Assembly: GCA_030429235.1 (NCBI GenBank)
Contig: JAUIDB010000006.1
Location: forward strand, 124,001 to 188,000
DNA: 64,000 nt
Origin: Thermoanaerobaculia bacterium
Lineage (GTDB): Bacteria > Acidobacteriota > Thermoanaerobaculia > Multivoradales > JAIOJS01
Reading direction: 5' to 3'
The position numbers were made by a program, and so were the translations under genes. Positions 28,025-37,877 of the stretch are shown one piece after another. Each line of letters opens with the position of its first letter. Within the stretch, counting starts at the first letter, position 1. The notes below the pieces were generated by a model that saw nothing but the letters and a program-made list of their open reading frames with translations, made no database searches and was not told the origin of the DNA.

Positions 28025-29368
28025 ATGGCGAGAGTTCTCTGCATCAGCGACGGTTTGGTCAGCGTGGTCCTTCCGGCCCTCGAAGTGGGCCGCCGTCTCG
28101 CCGAGGACGGCCACCACGTGGGTTTCCTGGCCGCCGCCCGCTACGCAGAGTCGGCACGAAGACTCGGATTGCGGTTCACCGAGCTGCCCGCGGCCGTATG
28201 CGCCCCGCGCCGACGATCGCAAGAGATCGGTCGGTGGCCGATCGGCGACGAGCTGGCCGAGCGAGTCCTCGATTTCGCCCCCGATCTGCTCCTCATCGAC
28301 GGCGAGTTGCACGAAGTGATCGTGGTGGCCCTCGGACTGCAGCAGCGACACGGTCTGCGGGTGGTGCTTCTGAACAGCTTCGTCTCGATCTGGAGGAGCC
28401 CTGGGGTCCCGCCGCCCCACGTCTTGGCTCAGCCCGGTCTCGGTTGGAGAGGCTCCCGTCTGGTCGTCGCAGCTTACTGGGAGGCACTCTTCTGCCGCAA
28501 GCGTTGGCGTCGGTTCCGAGGTCGTGCTCTCCAGGGAACTACGGACCGTGTGACCCGGCTGCGCCGACTCGCGGCCCGACACGGAGTCGAACTCAAAGCG
28601 GTGGTCGATACCCGTCAGTGGTCGATACCCTTCACCTACCGCAATCTACCGGTGTTGAGCCTGCACGCGCGGGAGTTCGAGTTTCCCCACCGGCTCGATG
28701 TCCGGGCCCACTACGTCGGGCCGATGGTGCTGGCTTCCGACCACCGTCCAGCGCCTGACCAGCCCGACACCGGCCGGGAAGTTCGACGCCTCGAAGCGTT
28801 GCTCGAGGCTCTGCCCCCTAGCGAGACCCTGGTCCTGGCCGTGTTCGGGTCCGCAGCCACGGTCGGTGACCAACTCCCGAGGCGGTTGGTGGACGCCTGT
28901 CAGGTCGAGGGCTGGACCCTCGTGCTGGGGCTCGGTGCCCGTGGCCTCGACCAGCTCGGTGCCCTCCCTGCGAACGTCCACGCCTTTCCCTGGATTCCCC
29001 AGCTGGACGTCTTGGCACGGGCCGACGTCCTGGTGACCCACGGGGGCATCAACTCTCTCGACGAGAGTATTCTGGCCGGGGTGCCGGTGTTGATCTACTG
29101 CGGTCATGCCACGGACATGGCGGGCAATACCTCTCGCGTGCTCTGGCACGGCCTGGGGGCAATGGGCTCTCCGCGAGACACGGCCGGCGGGATTCGCGAG
29201 CGTCTGCAAGGGCTGCTGGCGGATCGGGATTGCCAGCAGCGTGTCCGCACGATGGCCAGGGTGTATCAGGAGTATGCGACGTCACGGCGATTGGAGGAGA
29301 CCGTCCGCCACCTGCTCGAAGAGGATGGAGGGGAATTGGCGGACACAGCGTCGGGGCAGCGACGATGA
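28025..29368 (+). CDS. GT1/MGT-like glycosyltransferase
   Basis: LCISDGLVSVVLPALEVGRRLAEDGHHVGFLA...VHAFPWIPQLDVLARADVLVTHGGINSLDESILAGVPVLI. Confidence 0.88.
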   Translation: MARVLCISDGLVSVVLPALEVGRRLAEDGHHVGFLAAARYAESARRLGLRFTELPAAVCAPRRRSQEIGRWPIGDELAERVLDFAPDLLLIDGELHEVIVVALGLQQRHGLRVVLLNSFVSIWRSPGVPPPHVLAQPGLGWRGSRLVVAAYWEALFCRKRWRRFRGRALQGTTDRVTRLRRLAARHGVELKAVVDTRQWSIPFTYRNLPVLSLHAREFEFPHRLDVRAHYVGPMVLASDHRPAPDQPDTGREVRRLEALLEALPPSETLVLAVFGSAATVGDQLPRRLVDACQVEGWTLVLGLGARGLDQLGALPANVHAFPWIPQLDVLARADVLVTHGGINSLDESILAGVPVLIYCGHATDMAGNTSRVLWHGLGAMGSPRDTAGGIRERLQGLLADRDCQQRVRTMARVYQEYATSRRLEETVRHLLEEDGGELADTASGQRR

Positions 29369-30828
29369 ACGATCGGCCGGTGGACTCCTCGATCGGTCGT
29401 GTGGCGGCCGGCGCCGGGTGGTTGTACGGCTACCGCTGGGTCGAACGATTGCTCGATTTCGTTGCGGTGGTCGTGCTGGCACGCTTGCTGTCACCCGACG
29501 ACTTCGGGTTGGTCGCCATCGCCGCGTCGATCGTGGCCATCATCGACGGACTGGCGGCCTTCGACGTGCACAAGGCACTGATCCGACGCCCTGACGCCGA
29601 TCAGGCCCTCTACGATAGTGCCTGGACCCTGGCGCTGGCTCGCGGCGTTCTTTCGGCCCTGATCATGGTGTCGATGGCTCCCTTCTTCAGCGATCCTCGC
29701 CTGTCGACGGTCCTCTGCGTCCTGGCTCTCAGTCCGCTGTTGCTGGGGCTCTCCAACCCCCGTTTCGCTCGCTTCGAGACCGAGCTGGTCTACTCCAGGA
29801 TCGGGATCCAGACCCTCACCGCCAAGGTCGGTTCCTTCGTGGTGACCCTGGCCGTGGCCTGGGTCACCCGCTCCTACTGGGCCCTGGTCGCGGGCACGTT
29901 GGTCAGCTCCCTGCTCCTCACCGTCCTGAGCTACGCGCTACGACCCTATCGACCCCGCCCTTCCCTGCGACGCTGGCGTGACATCTTTGGTTTCAGTGGC
30001 TGGCTGTCGCTGACCACGGCCGTCACGACGCTGTCGATGGAGACCGACAAGCTGATCGTAGGCAAGCTCCTAGGTGTCACCGACACCGGGAGGTACTACA
30101 TGACGCAGCGGGTCGGGGTGCTGCCGACTCGGGAGCTGATCAGTCCCCTGCAGCGGATTCTCTTCCCGTCGTTCAGTGCGCTGCTCTCCGATCCGGCTCG
30201 GTTGCGGCGCGTGGCTCTGGAGTCGGTCAACGTACTGGGTAGTCTGAGCCTTCCCGCCGCCGTCGGGTTCGCCCTGGTGGCGCCGGATTTCGTCCCCCTG
30301 GTCCTGGGGGACCAGTGGCTCGCCATCGTCCCGTTGCTGGTGATCCTGGTGCCCTACCTGGGAGTCCGAGCGACGCTGGCGATGACTCTGCCCTGCGTGC
30401 TGGCTTTGGGGCGCACGCGCCTTCTGTTCGGGGTCAGTCTCGCCTACGCGCTGGTGCACGTGCCTCTCTTCGTGGCGGGCACGGCCGTGTACGGCCTGGT
30501 CGGGGCCATCTGGAGTCTCGTTCTGGCGGGGGTGGTCTACTCGGGACTCAACGTCTGGATGTTGCACCGCACCCTAGCGATTCGACTGCGCGAGATCCTC
30601 GGTCAACTCGTCCGTCCCACGCTCGCGAGCGCGATCCTGGTCGTCGGCCTCCTGCTGTTCGACGGCACGGTCGGGGCGAGCCTTTCGGGATGGCTGTCGC
30701 TGGGGGTGCGGGTGCCCCTCGGCGCCCTCCTCTACGGAGTCGCCCTGTGGGCACAGTGGGCCGCAGCGGGCAAACCCGCGGGACTCGAAACTCGGCTGCA
30801 ACAGCTGTGGGATCGCCCGAGGAGCTAG
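29365..30828 (+). CDS. Polysaccharide flippase (Wzx/PST type)
   Basis: RVAAGAGWLYGYRWVERLLDFVAVVVLARLLSPDDFGLVAIA and multiple TM helices. Confidence 0.88.
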   Translation: MNDRPVDSSIGRVAAGAGWLYGYRWVERLLDFVAVVVLARLLSPDDFGLVAIAASIVAIIDGLAAFDVHKALIRRPDADQALYDSAWTLALARGVLSALIMVSMAPFFSDPRLSTVLCVLALSPLLLGLSNPRFARFETELVYSRIGIQTLTAKVGSFVVTLAVAWVTRSYWALVAGTLVSSLLLTVLSYALRPYRPRPSLRRWRDIFGFSGWLSLTTAVTTLSMETDKLIVGKLLGVTDTGRYYMTQRVGVLPTRELISPLQRILFPSFSALLSDPARLRRVALESVNVLGSLSLPAAVGFALVAPDFVPLVLGDQWLAIVPLLVILVPYLGVRATLAMTLPCVLALGRTRLLFGVSLAYALVHVPLFVAGTAVYGLVGAIWSLVLAGVVYSGLNVWMLHRTLAIRLREILGQLVRPTLASAILVVGLLLFDGTVGASLSGWLSLGVRVPLGALLYGVALWAQWAAAGKPAGLETRLQQLWDRPRS

Positions 30829-32060
30829 GAGCTCTTCCCCTCGGTTCCGCCGCCGCCCTGGCGAGAAAGGTCGTGGAAGGATTGCGCGGTCCGGGTCGCG
30901 ATCGTGGTCCACGAGTGAGCGGCCGACACCTGCCGGCCCCCTGCGGCCAACTGGGTGCGGAGGATGGGGTCGGACAGGACCCGCGCCACCGCCTCGGCCA
31001 GGGCCTCGGGATCCTCGGGCGGCACGAGTAGAGCGTCGGCACCGTCGCTGAGCATCTCGGGCAAGGCTCCAACCCGCGTGGCTACCACCGGTACTCCGAG
31101 GGCCAGGGCGAGGAAGAGCACCCCCGATTGGCTGATACTGCGGTACGGCATCACCAACACGTCCGCGGCGGCGAAGAGGGCCGCCACTTCGGAGAACGGG
31201 AGGTACTCGAAGCGACAAACGGCTCCCAGTGCCGACGCCTCGTCCTCGAGGTCGCGGCGATCCGAAGGGGACAGGCGGTCCGGGTTCCCGGCGATCAAGA
31301 GGCGGGCCGAGGGTCGCCTGGCTTGCACCGCCGGCCAGGATTCGAGCAGCAGATCGAGCCCCTTGTAGTGCCGAATGTAACCGAAGAAGAGCGCGACTTC
31401 GTCGGATTCACCCAGGCCCAGCGCTTGGCGGGCCTGCGGCGGGCTCGGTGGCGGCTGGGCCGTTTCTTCGAAGAAGCCGTACTCTCCATGGGGGATGACC
31501 TCGATCCGCCGGGAGTCCACGCCGAGCTCTCGCTCGAGGCGGCGCCGATCCACTTCGGAATGGGCGACGACGATGTGGGGCAGTCGGTGGATGGCGCCGT
31601 AGATCCAGCGGGCGAAGCGCAGCGGCTCGTGGGGAGTGACCACATGCGCGGTGGAGACCACCCGGAGGCCCAGGAGGCGGAGCAGCCAGAGGTAGAGCAG
31701 AGCACTGGTGTTGGTGCTGTGGAGATGGACCACATCCGGGGCGACGCGACGAGCGTAGCGGGCGGTGGTCCAGGCGTCGAACACGGCCTCCAGGCTGCGC
31801 CACCAGCGGAAGGAGCGCCGATGGGGTTGGCCTTGGGTCCAACGCGCGATGCGCCGCTCGACGGAAAACCCAGGATTGGGAGCCGCGTCGGCGGTGAGAT
31901 CGTGCAACTCGAATCCGACGGTGGTGAGCAGTGTCACCTGGTGACCGGCGTCGGCGAGGGCGCACGACAGGTTGTACGCGTAGTGCAACAGCCCTCCCCG
32001 GCCGAAGGTCTCGACCTCGAGAATACGCAGCGGAGGAGGACCGTCGGCGGCTTCGGGCAT
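30825..32060 (-). CDS. GT4 glycosyltransferase
   Basis: RILEVETFGRGGLLHYAYNLSCALADAGHQVTLLT...PYRSISQSGVLFLALALGVPVVATRVGALPEML. Confidence 0.9.
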   Translation of the reverse strand: MPEAADGPPPLRILEVETFGRGGLLHYAYNLSCALADAGHQVTLLTTVGFELHDLTADAAPNPGFSVERRIARWTQGQPHRRSFRWWRSLEAVFDAWTTARYARRVAPDVVHLHSTNTSALLYLWLLRLLGLRVVSTAHVVTPHEPLRFARWIYGAIHRLPHIVVAHSEVDRRRLERELGVDSRRIEVIPHGEYGFFEETAQPPPSPPQARQALGLGESDEVALFFGYIRHYKGLDLLLESWPAVQARRPSARLLIAGNPDRLSPSDRRDLEDEASALGAVCRFEYLPFSEVAALFAAADVLVMPYRSISQSGVLFLALALGVPVVATRVGALPEMLSDGADALLVPPEDPEALAEAVARVLSDPILRTQLAAGGRQVSAAHSWTTIATRTAQSFHDLSRQGGGGTEGKSS

Positions 32061-32065
32061 GCGGT

Positions 32066-32072
32066 CATAATA
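32066..32072. promoter_or_regulatory. Candidate symmetric -10 box in a 20-bp divergent gap
   Basis: CATAATA: CATAAT on +, TATTAT on -, between start codons at 32060(-) and 32081(+). Confidence 0.4.
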
Positions 32073-32080
32073 AACGCCGA

Positions 32081-35000
32081 ATGATGAGTACCGACGACGG
32101 ACCCGGGGTGCAGAGTCGGGCCGCGCGACTGGAGGAGGCGATTCGCCGGAAACGCGCCGGCAGTCGTCGCAGCCGGGAGTTGCCGACGCGCGATCGGGCC
32201 CTGCCGGCTCTCCTCGGGCCCCTGCAGAAGAGTCTGTGGTTGGCGCACCGGCTCGATCCCGACGGGGCCACGTACCACCTCGTCGACGCCTTTCGGGTGG
32301 CGGCGCCGCTCGATTTCGGGCGGCTGGATACGGCGTTCCGCGAGGTCGTGGCGCGGCACCGACTCCTCCGCTCCACATTCCAGAAGACCGAAATCGGCGT
32401 GGAGCAAGTGGTCGATGCGGTACCGCTGTCCCTCTTCGTCGTCGAGGCGACGGAAGTCGAAGTCGAAGGCTCGGCGAGGGAGGCAGCGGTGTTGCAGGCA
32501 CGGCGCCCGTTTTCGCTGGAGCGAGGCCCGCTGGTTCGCCTACTCCTGGTCGGCGACTTGCTGGTCCTGACCTTGCACCACATCCTGGCGGACGAGCTGT
32601 CGCTGGGCCTCTTGTGGCGGGATCTGGTCGCCGCCTACGAGGGACGCCCGTTGCCACCCGCGCACCTCCAGTACGACGACTACGTCGCCTGGTCGCTCGA
32701 CCGTGGCGAACGACGCCGCACCGAGATCGAGTTCTGGCGAGCTCGACTGACCCCCGTGCCCGAGCCGTTGCAGCTTCCCCTGGTGCGCCGCCAGGTCGAA
32801 CCGGGTGAGGGACGGTGGATCGAGCGTCAGCTGGCAGAGACCGCCAGCCGGGATCTCCGGCAGTTCGTGGCGGCCGTCGGCGCGACGCCCTTCCTGCTGG
32901 CTGCGTTTGCCTACCGGGTGCTCCTCGGCCGTCTGAGCGACGGACCGGGTCCCGCGATCGGCACTCCGGTGTCGACCCGAAATCACCCGGCCGTGGCCGA
33001 AATGGTGGGGTACTTCACGAACCCCTTAGTCCTTCCCGGTGCGGTGGACGAGGACTCGACGGTGGAAGACGCTCTGCGCGCGTTTGTCGCCGAGACTCGG
33101 GAACGTCTGGCGCACAGCCAGACGCCCTTCACTGACCTCGTGGAGACCTTGCAGCTTCCGAGGTCGAGCGATCGATCTCCGCTGTTTCAGACCCTGTTCG
33201 TCTACCAGCAGCCCGAGGCCGCGATCCGGTTGGAGGGCGAGCCATTGCGACCCGTCGTGCTCGACCTCGGCGTCTCGAAGTTCGACCTCACCCTGTTCGT
33301 GGCGGAGCGAGAGGGCCGGTTCGACCTCGCGGTGGAGTACCGCACCGCGCTCTACGACGTTGTAGGGATGCAGCGGTTGTTGGCGCTGTACGAGACGCTG
33401 CTGATCGATCTGGTTTCGGGCGATCGTCGCAGGCCCGTCGCTGCGCTCTCCCTCGTCCCGCCCGAAGAGTCGGCACGGCTGCGGGGTCTCGAGCGCGGCC
33501 ACGAGCTCGCTCCGGGTCCGACCACGGTGCTCGCGCAGTTCCTGCGGCAGGTCGCAACCGGCGGAGGGCGGGAGGCGGTTCGGAGCAGAAGCCAAAGCCT
33601 CGACTACCGCGAGCTGCTCGTCGCGGCCGACGAGGTCGCCGCGGCCCTCGAAGGGGTCAGTGTCGAGGTGGGGGATCGGGTGGGCCTCTATCTCGACCGC
33701 TCAGCGGCTGCGATCGCGGCGGTCCTGGGCTGCCACCTGGCGGCGACCGCTTACGTCCCGCTGGATCCGCGGTATCCGATGAGCCGCAACCACCGGATCC
33801 TGGAGGACGCTGGAGTCGTGGTGGTTCTGACCTCGGGGGCCTTGGCCGGAGAGCTTCCGGACGGCGACTGGAAGGTCCTCGCATTCGACGAGAGGCTTTC
33901 GCTCGGATTGCCGGACCGCGAGCCTGTGGCGGCGGTTCGCTCCCGTGAACCGGCTCCTGCGGACCTCGCCTACCTCCTCTACACGTCGGGTTCTTCCGGG
34001 CGGCCGAAAGGGGTCGCGGTGAGCCACGAGAACCTCGAGCGGTCGAACGCCGCCCGGCTTGCCTACTACGGCACCCGCGGGGTAGCCCCGGCGCGGTTTC
34101 TCTTGATTCCCAGCCTGGCCTTCGATAGCTCGGTGGCTGGTCTTTTCTGGATGCTCGCCAGCGGCGGAACCCTGGTCTTGCCGACGGCGGAGGAGGCCCG
34201 CGATCCTCGGGCCCTGCTCGAACTCATCGCTCGAGAGGGAGTCGATTCTCTGCTCTGCGTTCCCTCGCTCTACTCCCAGATGCTCCGTGGCTCGAGAACC
34301 GAGGCGAAGGCTACGTTGTCGACGCTGCGCACCGTGATCGTGGCTGGCGAAGCCTGCCCCTGGAGCCTGGTCGCCGAGCATCAGAACCGCTGCCCAGGGG
34401 TCCGGCTCTTCGATGAATACGGTCCGACGGAGGCCACGGTCTGGGCGTCGGTGAGCGAGCTGACGGCGATCGATCGGTCGGACTTCGGGTCCCAGGAGCC
34501 GGTGCCGATCGGAGGACCGATTCCCGGGGTGACGATCGAGTTGGTCGACAACCGGAGCCGGATCGTGCCGATCGGAGTTCCGGGGCGAGCCCTGATCGGC
34601 GGGACTACGGTGGCTCGAGGTTACTGGAATCGCCCGGATCTGACCGCGGGGAGCTTCTTGGGCCGCGACGCCGATCGGCGCTACGACACCGGGGACCGAA
34701 TGGCCTGGACCGAAGACGGTCAGCTCCTGTTTCTGGGGCGAGTCGACGAGCAGATCAAACTGCGGGGAGTTCGGATCGAGCCCGGGGAGATCGAGGCCAA
34801 CGCCCTGGAGTGGCCTGAGGTTCGGGCCGCGGCGGCGGTGGTCGCGGGTCCGGCGGGGGGAGCCGAAAGGTTGACGCTTTTCGTCGCGGGTCCGGTGCCA
34901 GAGGACTGGCGTCGCCGGATGGGCGAGCGCCTGCCGCAGGAGATGCGTCCGCACGCGGCGACCAGCCTGAGCAGCCTTCCCTTGCTGCCGAACGGCAAGA

Positions 35001-36172
35001 TCGACCGGAGCGCACTGAGGGAGCTCGCGCGCCTGGCGAGGGACGAGCGTCCCGAGCGTCCGGGAGCCCCCCGTGAGGTTCCCAACGACGAACAGCTGAG
35101 CCTCAGATCGTTGTGGCAGGGCTTGCTCGGACTCGAAACGGTCGGGTTGGACGACAACTTCTTCGAACTCGGAGGCCATTCGTTGCTGGTGGCCGAGATG
35201 ACGATGGCGATCGAAGAGGACTTCGGCGTGCGGCTCGCGGCCCAGCAGGTCTTCCAGAACCCGACGGTTCGGCAGTTGGCGGAGTTCCTCGCCGGGCGCG
35301 GTGAGCGGCGGGGCTACGAGCACCTCTTTCCGCTCCAACCGATCGGATCCGAGGCGCCCTTCATCGTCGCCATTCCCCACTTCTTCGCCGATCTCTTCGC
35401 CGACCTGTTCCGAGGGCAGCGGCCGGTCTACGGGCTGCGGGGAGTCAGCCTGCGGGTCGAGGGGAACCTAAGCCGCTGGCCGACCCTCGGCGATCTCGCC
35501 GAAGAGGTCGCCGATGAGATCTGCGATCGATTCGAGGTGGACACCCGCCCCCGGTCGGGGCGTGGCGTCTACCTGGCGGGGTACTCCTTCGGGGCCTCCA
35601 TGGCCGCGGAGACGGCCCACGTACTGGAGCGGCGCGGGGTCGTGGTGCGCGGTGTGTACCTCGTCACCCCGATGGCGCTCGACCACCTGAGCTGGGGACC
35701 GTTACGGCTCAAGATTCGCGGGTTGAAGCAACCGCTCGAGTCCCTCGGTCGGGCCGAACTGGTTCGTCGTTTCCTGGTCGATCACAACCCGCTCACGTTG
35801 CGTCCCTACCGCTACGCTTGGCGTTGGCTCAAGACCCAACCCCGGCGTCGTCTCCTCGGTCGACTGGGCCGGCTTCGGCGGAGACTCGGTCTTCCCCTGA
35901 CGCCCTCGATCCTGCACGCCGACGTGCGTGCCGACCGGTTTCGCATGCATCAGAGGTTCCGGCCGCGCCACGTAGAGGCACCGACCGTGATCTTCAACGC
36001 CGAGTTCAATGCGCTGGAGCCGGGGACCGATGCGGCCGCCACCTGGCGCTCCTGCTTCCAGGGGGATCTGGAGGTGGTAACGATCCCTGATCCTCACCTC
36101 GACGAGGGTTCGGTAGTCCGGGCGCGCGAGCTATTGCGCGAGTATCTGACGCGGCTGGAGGCCTCGGCGTGA
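32081..36172 (+). CDS. Nonribosomal peptide synthetase, C-A-T-TE
   Basis: C: HHILADE; A: LAYLLYTSGSSGRPKGVAVSHENL, FDEYGPTEATVW; T: FFELGGHSLLVAE; TE: VYLAGYSFGASMAAE with a late DPHLDE. Confidence 0.95.
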   Translation: MMSTDDGPGVQSRAARLEEAIRRKRAGSRRSRELPTRDRALPALLGPLQKSLWLAHRLDPDGATYHLVDAFRVAAPLDFGRLDTAFREVVARHRLLRSTFQKTEIGVEQVVDAVPLSLFVVEATEVEVEGSAREAAVLQARRPFSLERGPLVRLLLVGDLLVLTLHHILADELSLGLLWRDLVAAYEGRPLPPAHLQYDDYVAWSLDRGERRRTEIEFWRARLTPVPEPLQLPLVRRQVEPGEGRWIERQLAETASRDLRQFVAAVGATPFLLAAFAYRVLLGRLSDGPGPAIGTPVSTRNHPAVAEMVGYFTNPLVLPGAVDEDSTVEDALRAFVAETRERLAHSQTPFTDLVETLQLPRSSDRSPLFQTLFVYQQPEAAIRLEGEPLRPVVLDLGVSKFDLTLFVAEREGRFDLAVEYRTALYDVVGMQRLLALYETLLIDLVSGDRRRPVAALSLVPPEESARLRGLERGHELAPGPTTVLAQFLRQVATGGGREAVRSRSQSLDYRELLVAADEVAAALEGVSVEVGDRVGLYLDRSAAAIAAVLGCHLAATAYVPLDPRYPMSRNHRILEDAGVVVVLTSGALAGELPDGDWKVLAFDERLSLGLPDREPVAAVRSREPAPADLAYLLYTSGSSGRPKGVAVSHENLERSNAARLAYYGTRGVAPARFLLIPSLAFDSSVAGLFWMLASGGTLVLPTAEEARDPRALLELIAREGVDSLLCVPSLYSQMLRGSRTEAKATLSTLRTVIVAGEACPWSLVAEHQNRCPGVRLFDEYGPTEATVWASVSELTAIDRSDFGSQEPVPIGGPIPGVTIELVDNRSRIVPIGVPGRALIGGTTVARGYWNRPDLTAGSFLGRDADRRYDTGDRMAWTEDGQLLFLGRVDEQIKLRGVRIEPGEIEANALEWPEVRAAAAVVAGPAGGAERLTLFVAGPVPEDWRRRMGERLPQEMRPHAATSLSSLPLLPNGKIDRSALRELARLARDERPERPGAPREVPNDEQLSLRSLWQGLLGLETVGLDDNFFELGGHSLLVAEMTMAIEEDFGVRLAAQQVFQNPTVRQLAEFLAGRGERRGYEHLFPLQPIGSEAPFIVAIPHFFADLFADLFRGQRPVYGLRGVSLRVEGNLSRWPTLGDLAEEVADEICDRFEVDTRPRSGRGVYLAGYSFGASMAAETAHVLERRGVVVRGVYLVTPMALDHLSWGPLRLKIRGLKQPLESLGRAELVRRFLVDHNPLTLRPYRYAWRWLKTQPRRRLLGRLGRLRRRLGLPLTPSILHADVRADRFRMHQRFRPRHVEAPTVIFNAEFNALEPGTDAAATWRSCFQGDLEVVTIPDPHLDEGSVVRARELLREYLTRLEASA

Positions 36173-36978
36173 GTTGGAGGTCGATTCCGATCGAGGGAGA
36201 ACCGCGCTGGCCAGCCGGCCGGCACCTCGAACAACTGGATGCCGCGGGTGGAGTCGTGCGACCGGAGAGCGAGGAACTGGTCGAGTGGTTCGAGACCTAT
36301 CGCGGTCAGCACCGCGAACGGCTGGCCCGGGACCTGGGACTGGTGGAGCGATTCGCGACTCCGGCCGCGCGTCTTCTCGAGGTCGGAGCGTCTCCCTTTC
36401 TGCTGACCGCTGCCCTGGTTTCGGGCGACTACGAGGTGTGTGCCATCGATTTGGCTCCAGAGCGGTTTGCCTCCACGGTGGCCGAACTCGAACTCGACGT
36501 CCGGCGCTGCGACATCGAGAGGGAACCCCTTCCCGTGGCCGATGGTTCGTGCGATCTCGTACTGTTCAACGAACTCTTCGAGCATCTGCACCAGGATCCC
36601 ATCTTCGCACTGCGAGAGGTCCTTCGGGTGCTCGACTCCCAGGGTTGTCTTCTACTCTCGACGCCCAATCTACGGTCGTTTCGCGGTCTCAAGAACCTCT
36701 GGTTGCACCACCAGGCCCATGCCGTGTCAGGGGGAGTGTTCGAACAGTGGGACAAGCGGCGACGCCTCGGGCACATGGGACACGTGCGGGAGTACACCGG
36801 GTTCGAGGTCCTCGACTTTCTCGAGAGGATCGGTTTCGCGATCGATCGTTTGATCTATCGAGGGGGACACGGTCGCGGAGTCGTCGGGTGGGCGGAGAGG
36901 CTGGTACCTTCGATGCGGCCGTTCCTGACCGTGGTGGCTCGCCCTGCGGCGCGGGCGGTAGTGGAGCCAGGCTCATGA
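36169..36978 (+). CDS. SAM-dependent class I methyltransferase
   Basis: RLLEVGASPFLLTAALVSGDYEVCAIDLAPE...SCDLVLFNELFEHLHQDPIFALREVLRVLDSQGCLLLSTPN; overlaps the NRPS stop. Confidence 0.88.
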   Translation: MSWRSIPIEGEPRWPAGRHLEQLDAAGGVVRPESEELVEWFETYRGQHRERLARDLGLVERFATPAARLLEVGASPFLLTAALVSGDYEVCAIDLAPERFASTVAELELDVRRCDIEREPLPVADGSCDLVLFNELFEHLHQDPIFALREVLRVLDSQGCLLLSTPNLRSFRGLKNLWLHHQAHAVSGGVFEQWDKRRRLGHMGHVREYTGFEVLDFLERIGFAIDRLIYRGGHGRGVVGWAERLVPSMRPFLTVVARPAARAVVEPGS

Positions 36979-37877
36979 CGGGGGGTGCACGACGCGTCTT
37001 CGTGGTTGGAGTGCCGAGGTCCGGGACCACCCTGGTGCAGAGCATCCTGGCGGCGGTGCCCGGGGTGGCCTCCTGGACCGAGAGCCACTTCTTCTCCCGC
37101 CACTATCGGTGCCTTCCGGGGGCAGCATCGCGAGCCATCCTGGTACGCAATCCGGAGGAGGCACTGCGTCGCTTCCTGGCGGAGAACGGCCTGGAGCAGA
37201 CGCTGGAGGACGTGGTCTCCTCACTGGGCGATCAGGCCTTGCTGGGTCCGCCCGGTTGGCGCCAGGCCCTACTCTCGTCGAGAGTGGCGCGCGACTTCGT
37301 GCGACTCCTCGACCTCCTGGCCGAACGGCAGGGCTGTGCCGCTTGGGTCGAGAAAACTCCGGCTCACCTTCGCTTCTTGCCCTGGTTGCAGCGCGTGCTC
37401 GAACCCGGCTCGGTGTGTTTCGTGCACGTGGTGCGAGACGGTCTCGCCACGGTGGGTTCGCTCCATCGCACGTCGGCGCACTGGGAGCGCCGCTACTCGC
37501 TCGCCGAGTGCATCGAGCGCTGGAACCGCGATGTGGCTCGCTCGCTGACCCGCGCGAACGAGGACCACCCGACCGATCGTTTCCTCTTCTATGACGACCT
37601 CGTACGATCCCCGGAGGCGACCGCACGGACCCTGGTCGAGGGGCTCGGGTGGCCCTGGGAGGAGGGCATCCTGGCGCGACGTAACGGCGTCTCGGCTCGG
37701 CTCACCGCGCCGGGGGAGGAGTTCTGGAAGGCTCGAGCGGGCGAGGCGATCGCCGAAGACACCGGGGAATCCGTCCCCTTGACACCCGAGCTACGAGAAC
37801 GAGTCCTGGCGGGTCTCGACCACGAACTGCTCCCTCGCCTGCGCGCGGTGGTGGCGCGCCGGGGCCGGAACCGATGA
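36975..37877 (+). CDS. Sulfotransferase
   Basis: RVFVVGVPRSGTTLVQSIL (PAPS 5'-PSB loop) and CFVHVVRDGLATVGS. Confidence 0.88.
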   Translation: MTGGARRVFVVGVPRSGTTLVQSILAAVPGVASWTESHFFSRHYRCLPGAASRAILVRNPEEALRRFLAENGLEQTLEDVVSSLGDQALLGPPGWRQALLSSRVARDFVRLLDLLAERQGCAAWVEKTPAHLRFLPWLQRVLEPGSVCFVHVVRDGLATVGSLHRTSAHWERRYSLAECIERWNRDVARSLTRANEDHPTDRFLFYDDLVRSPEATARTLVEGLGWPWEEGILARRNGVSARLTAPGEEFWKARAGEAIAEDTGESVPLTPELRERVLAGLDHELLPRLRAVVARRGRNR

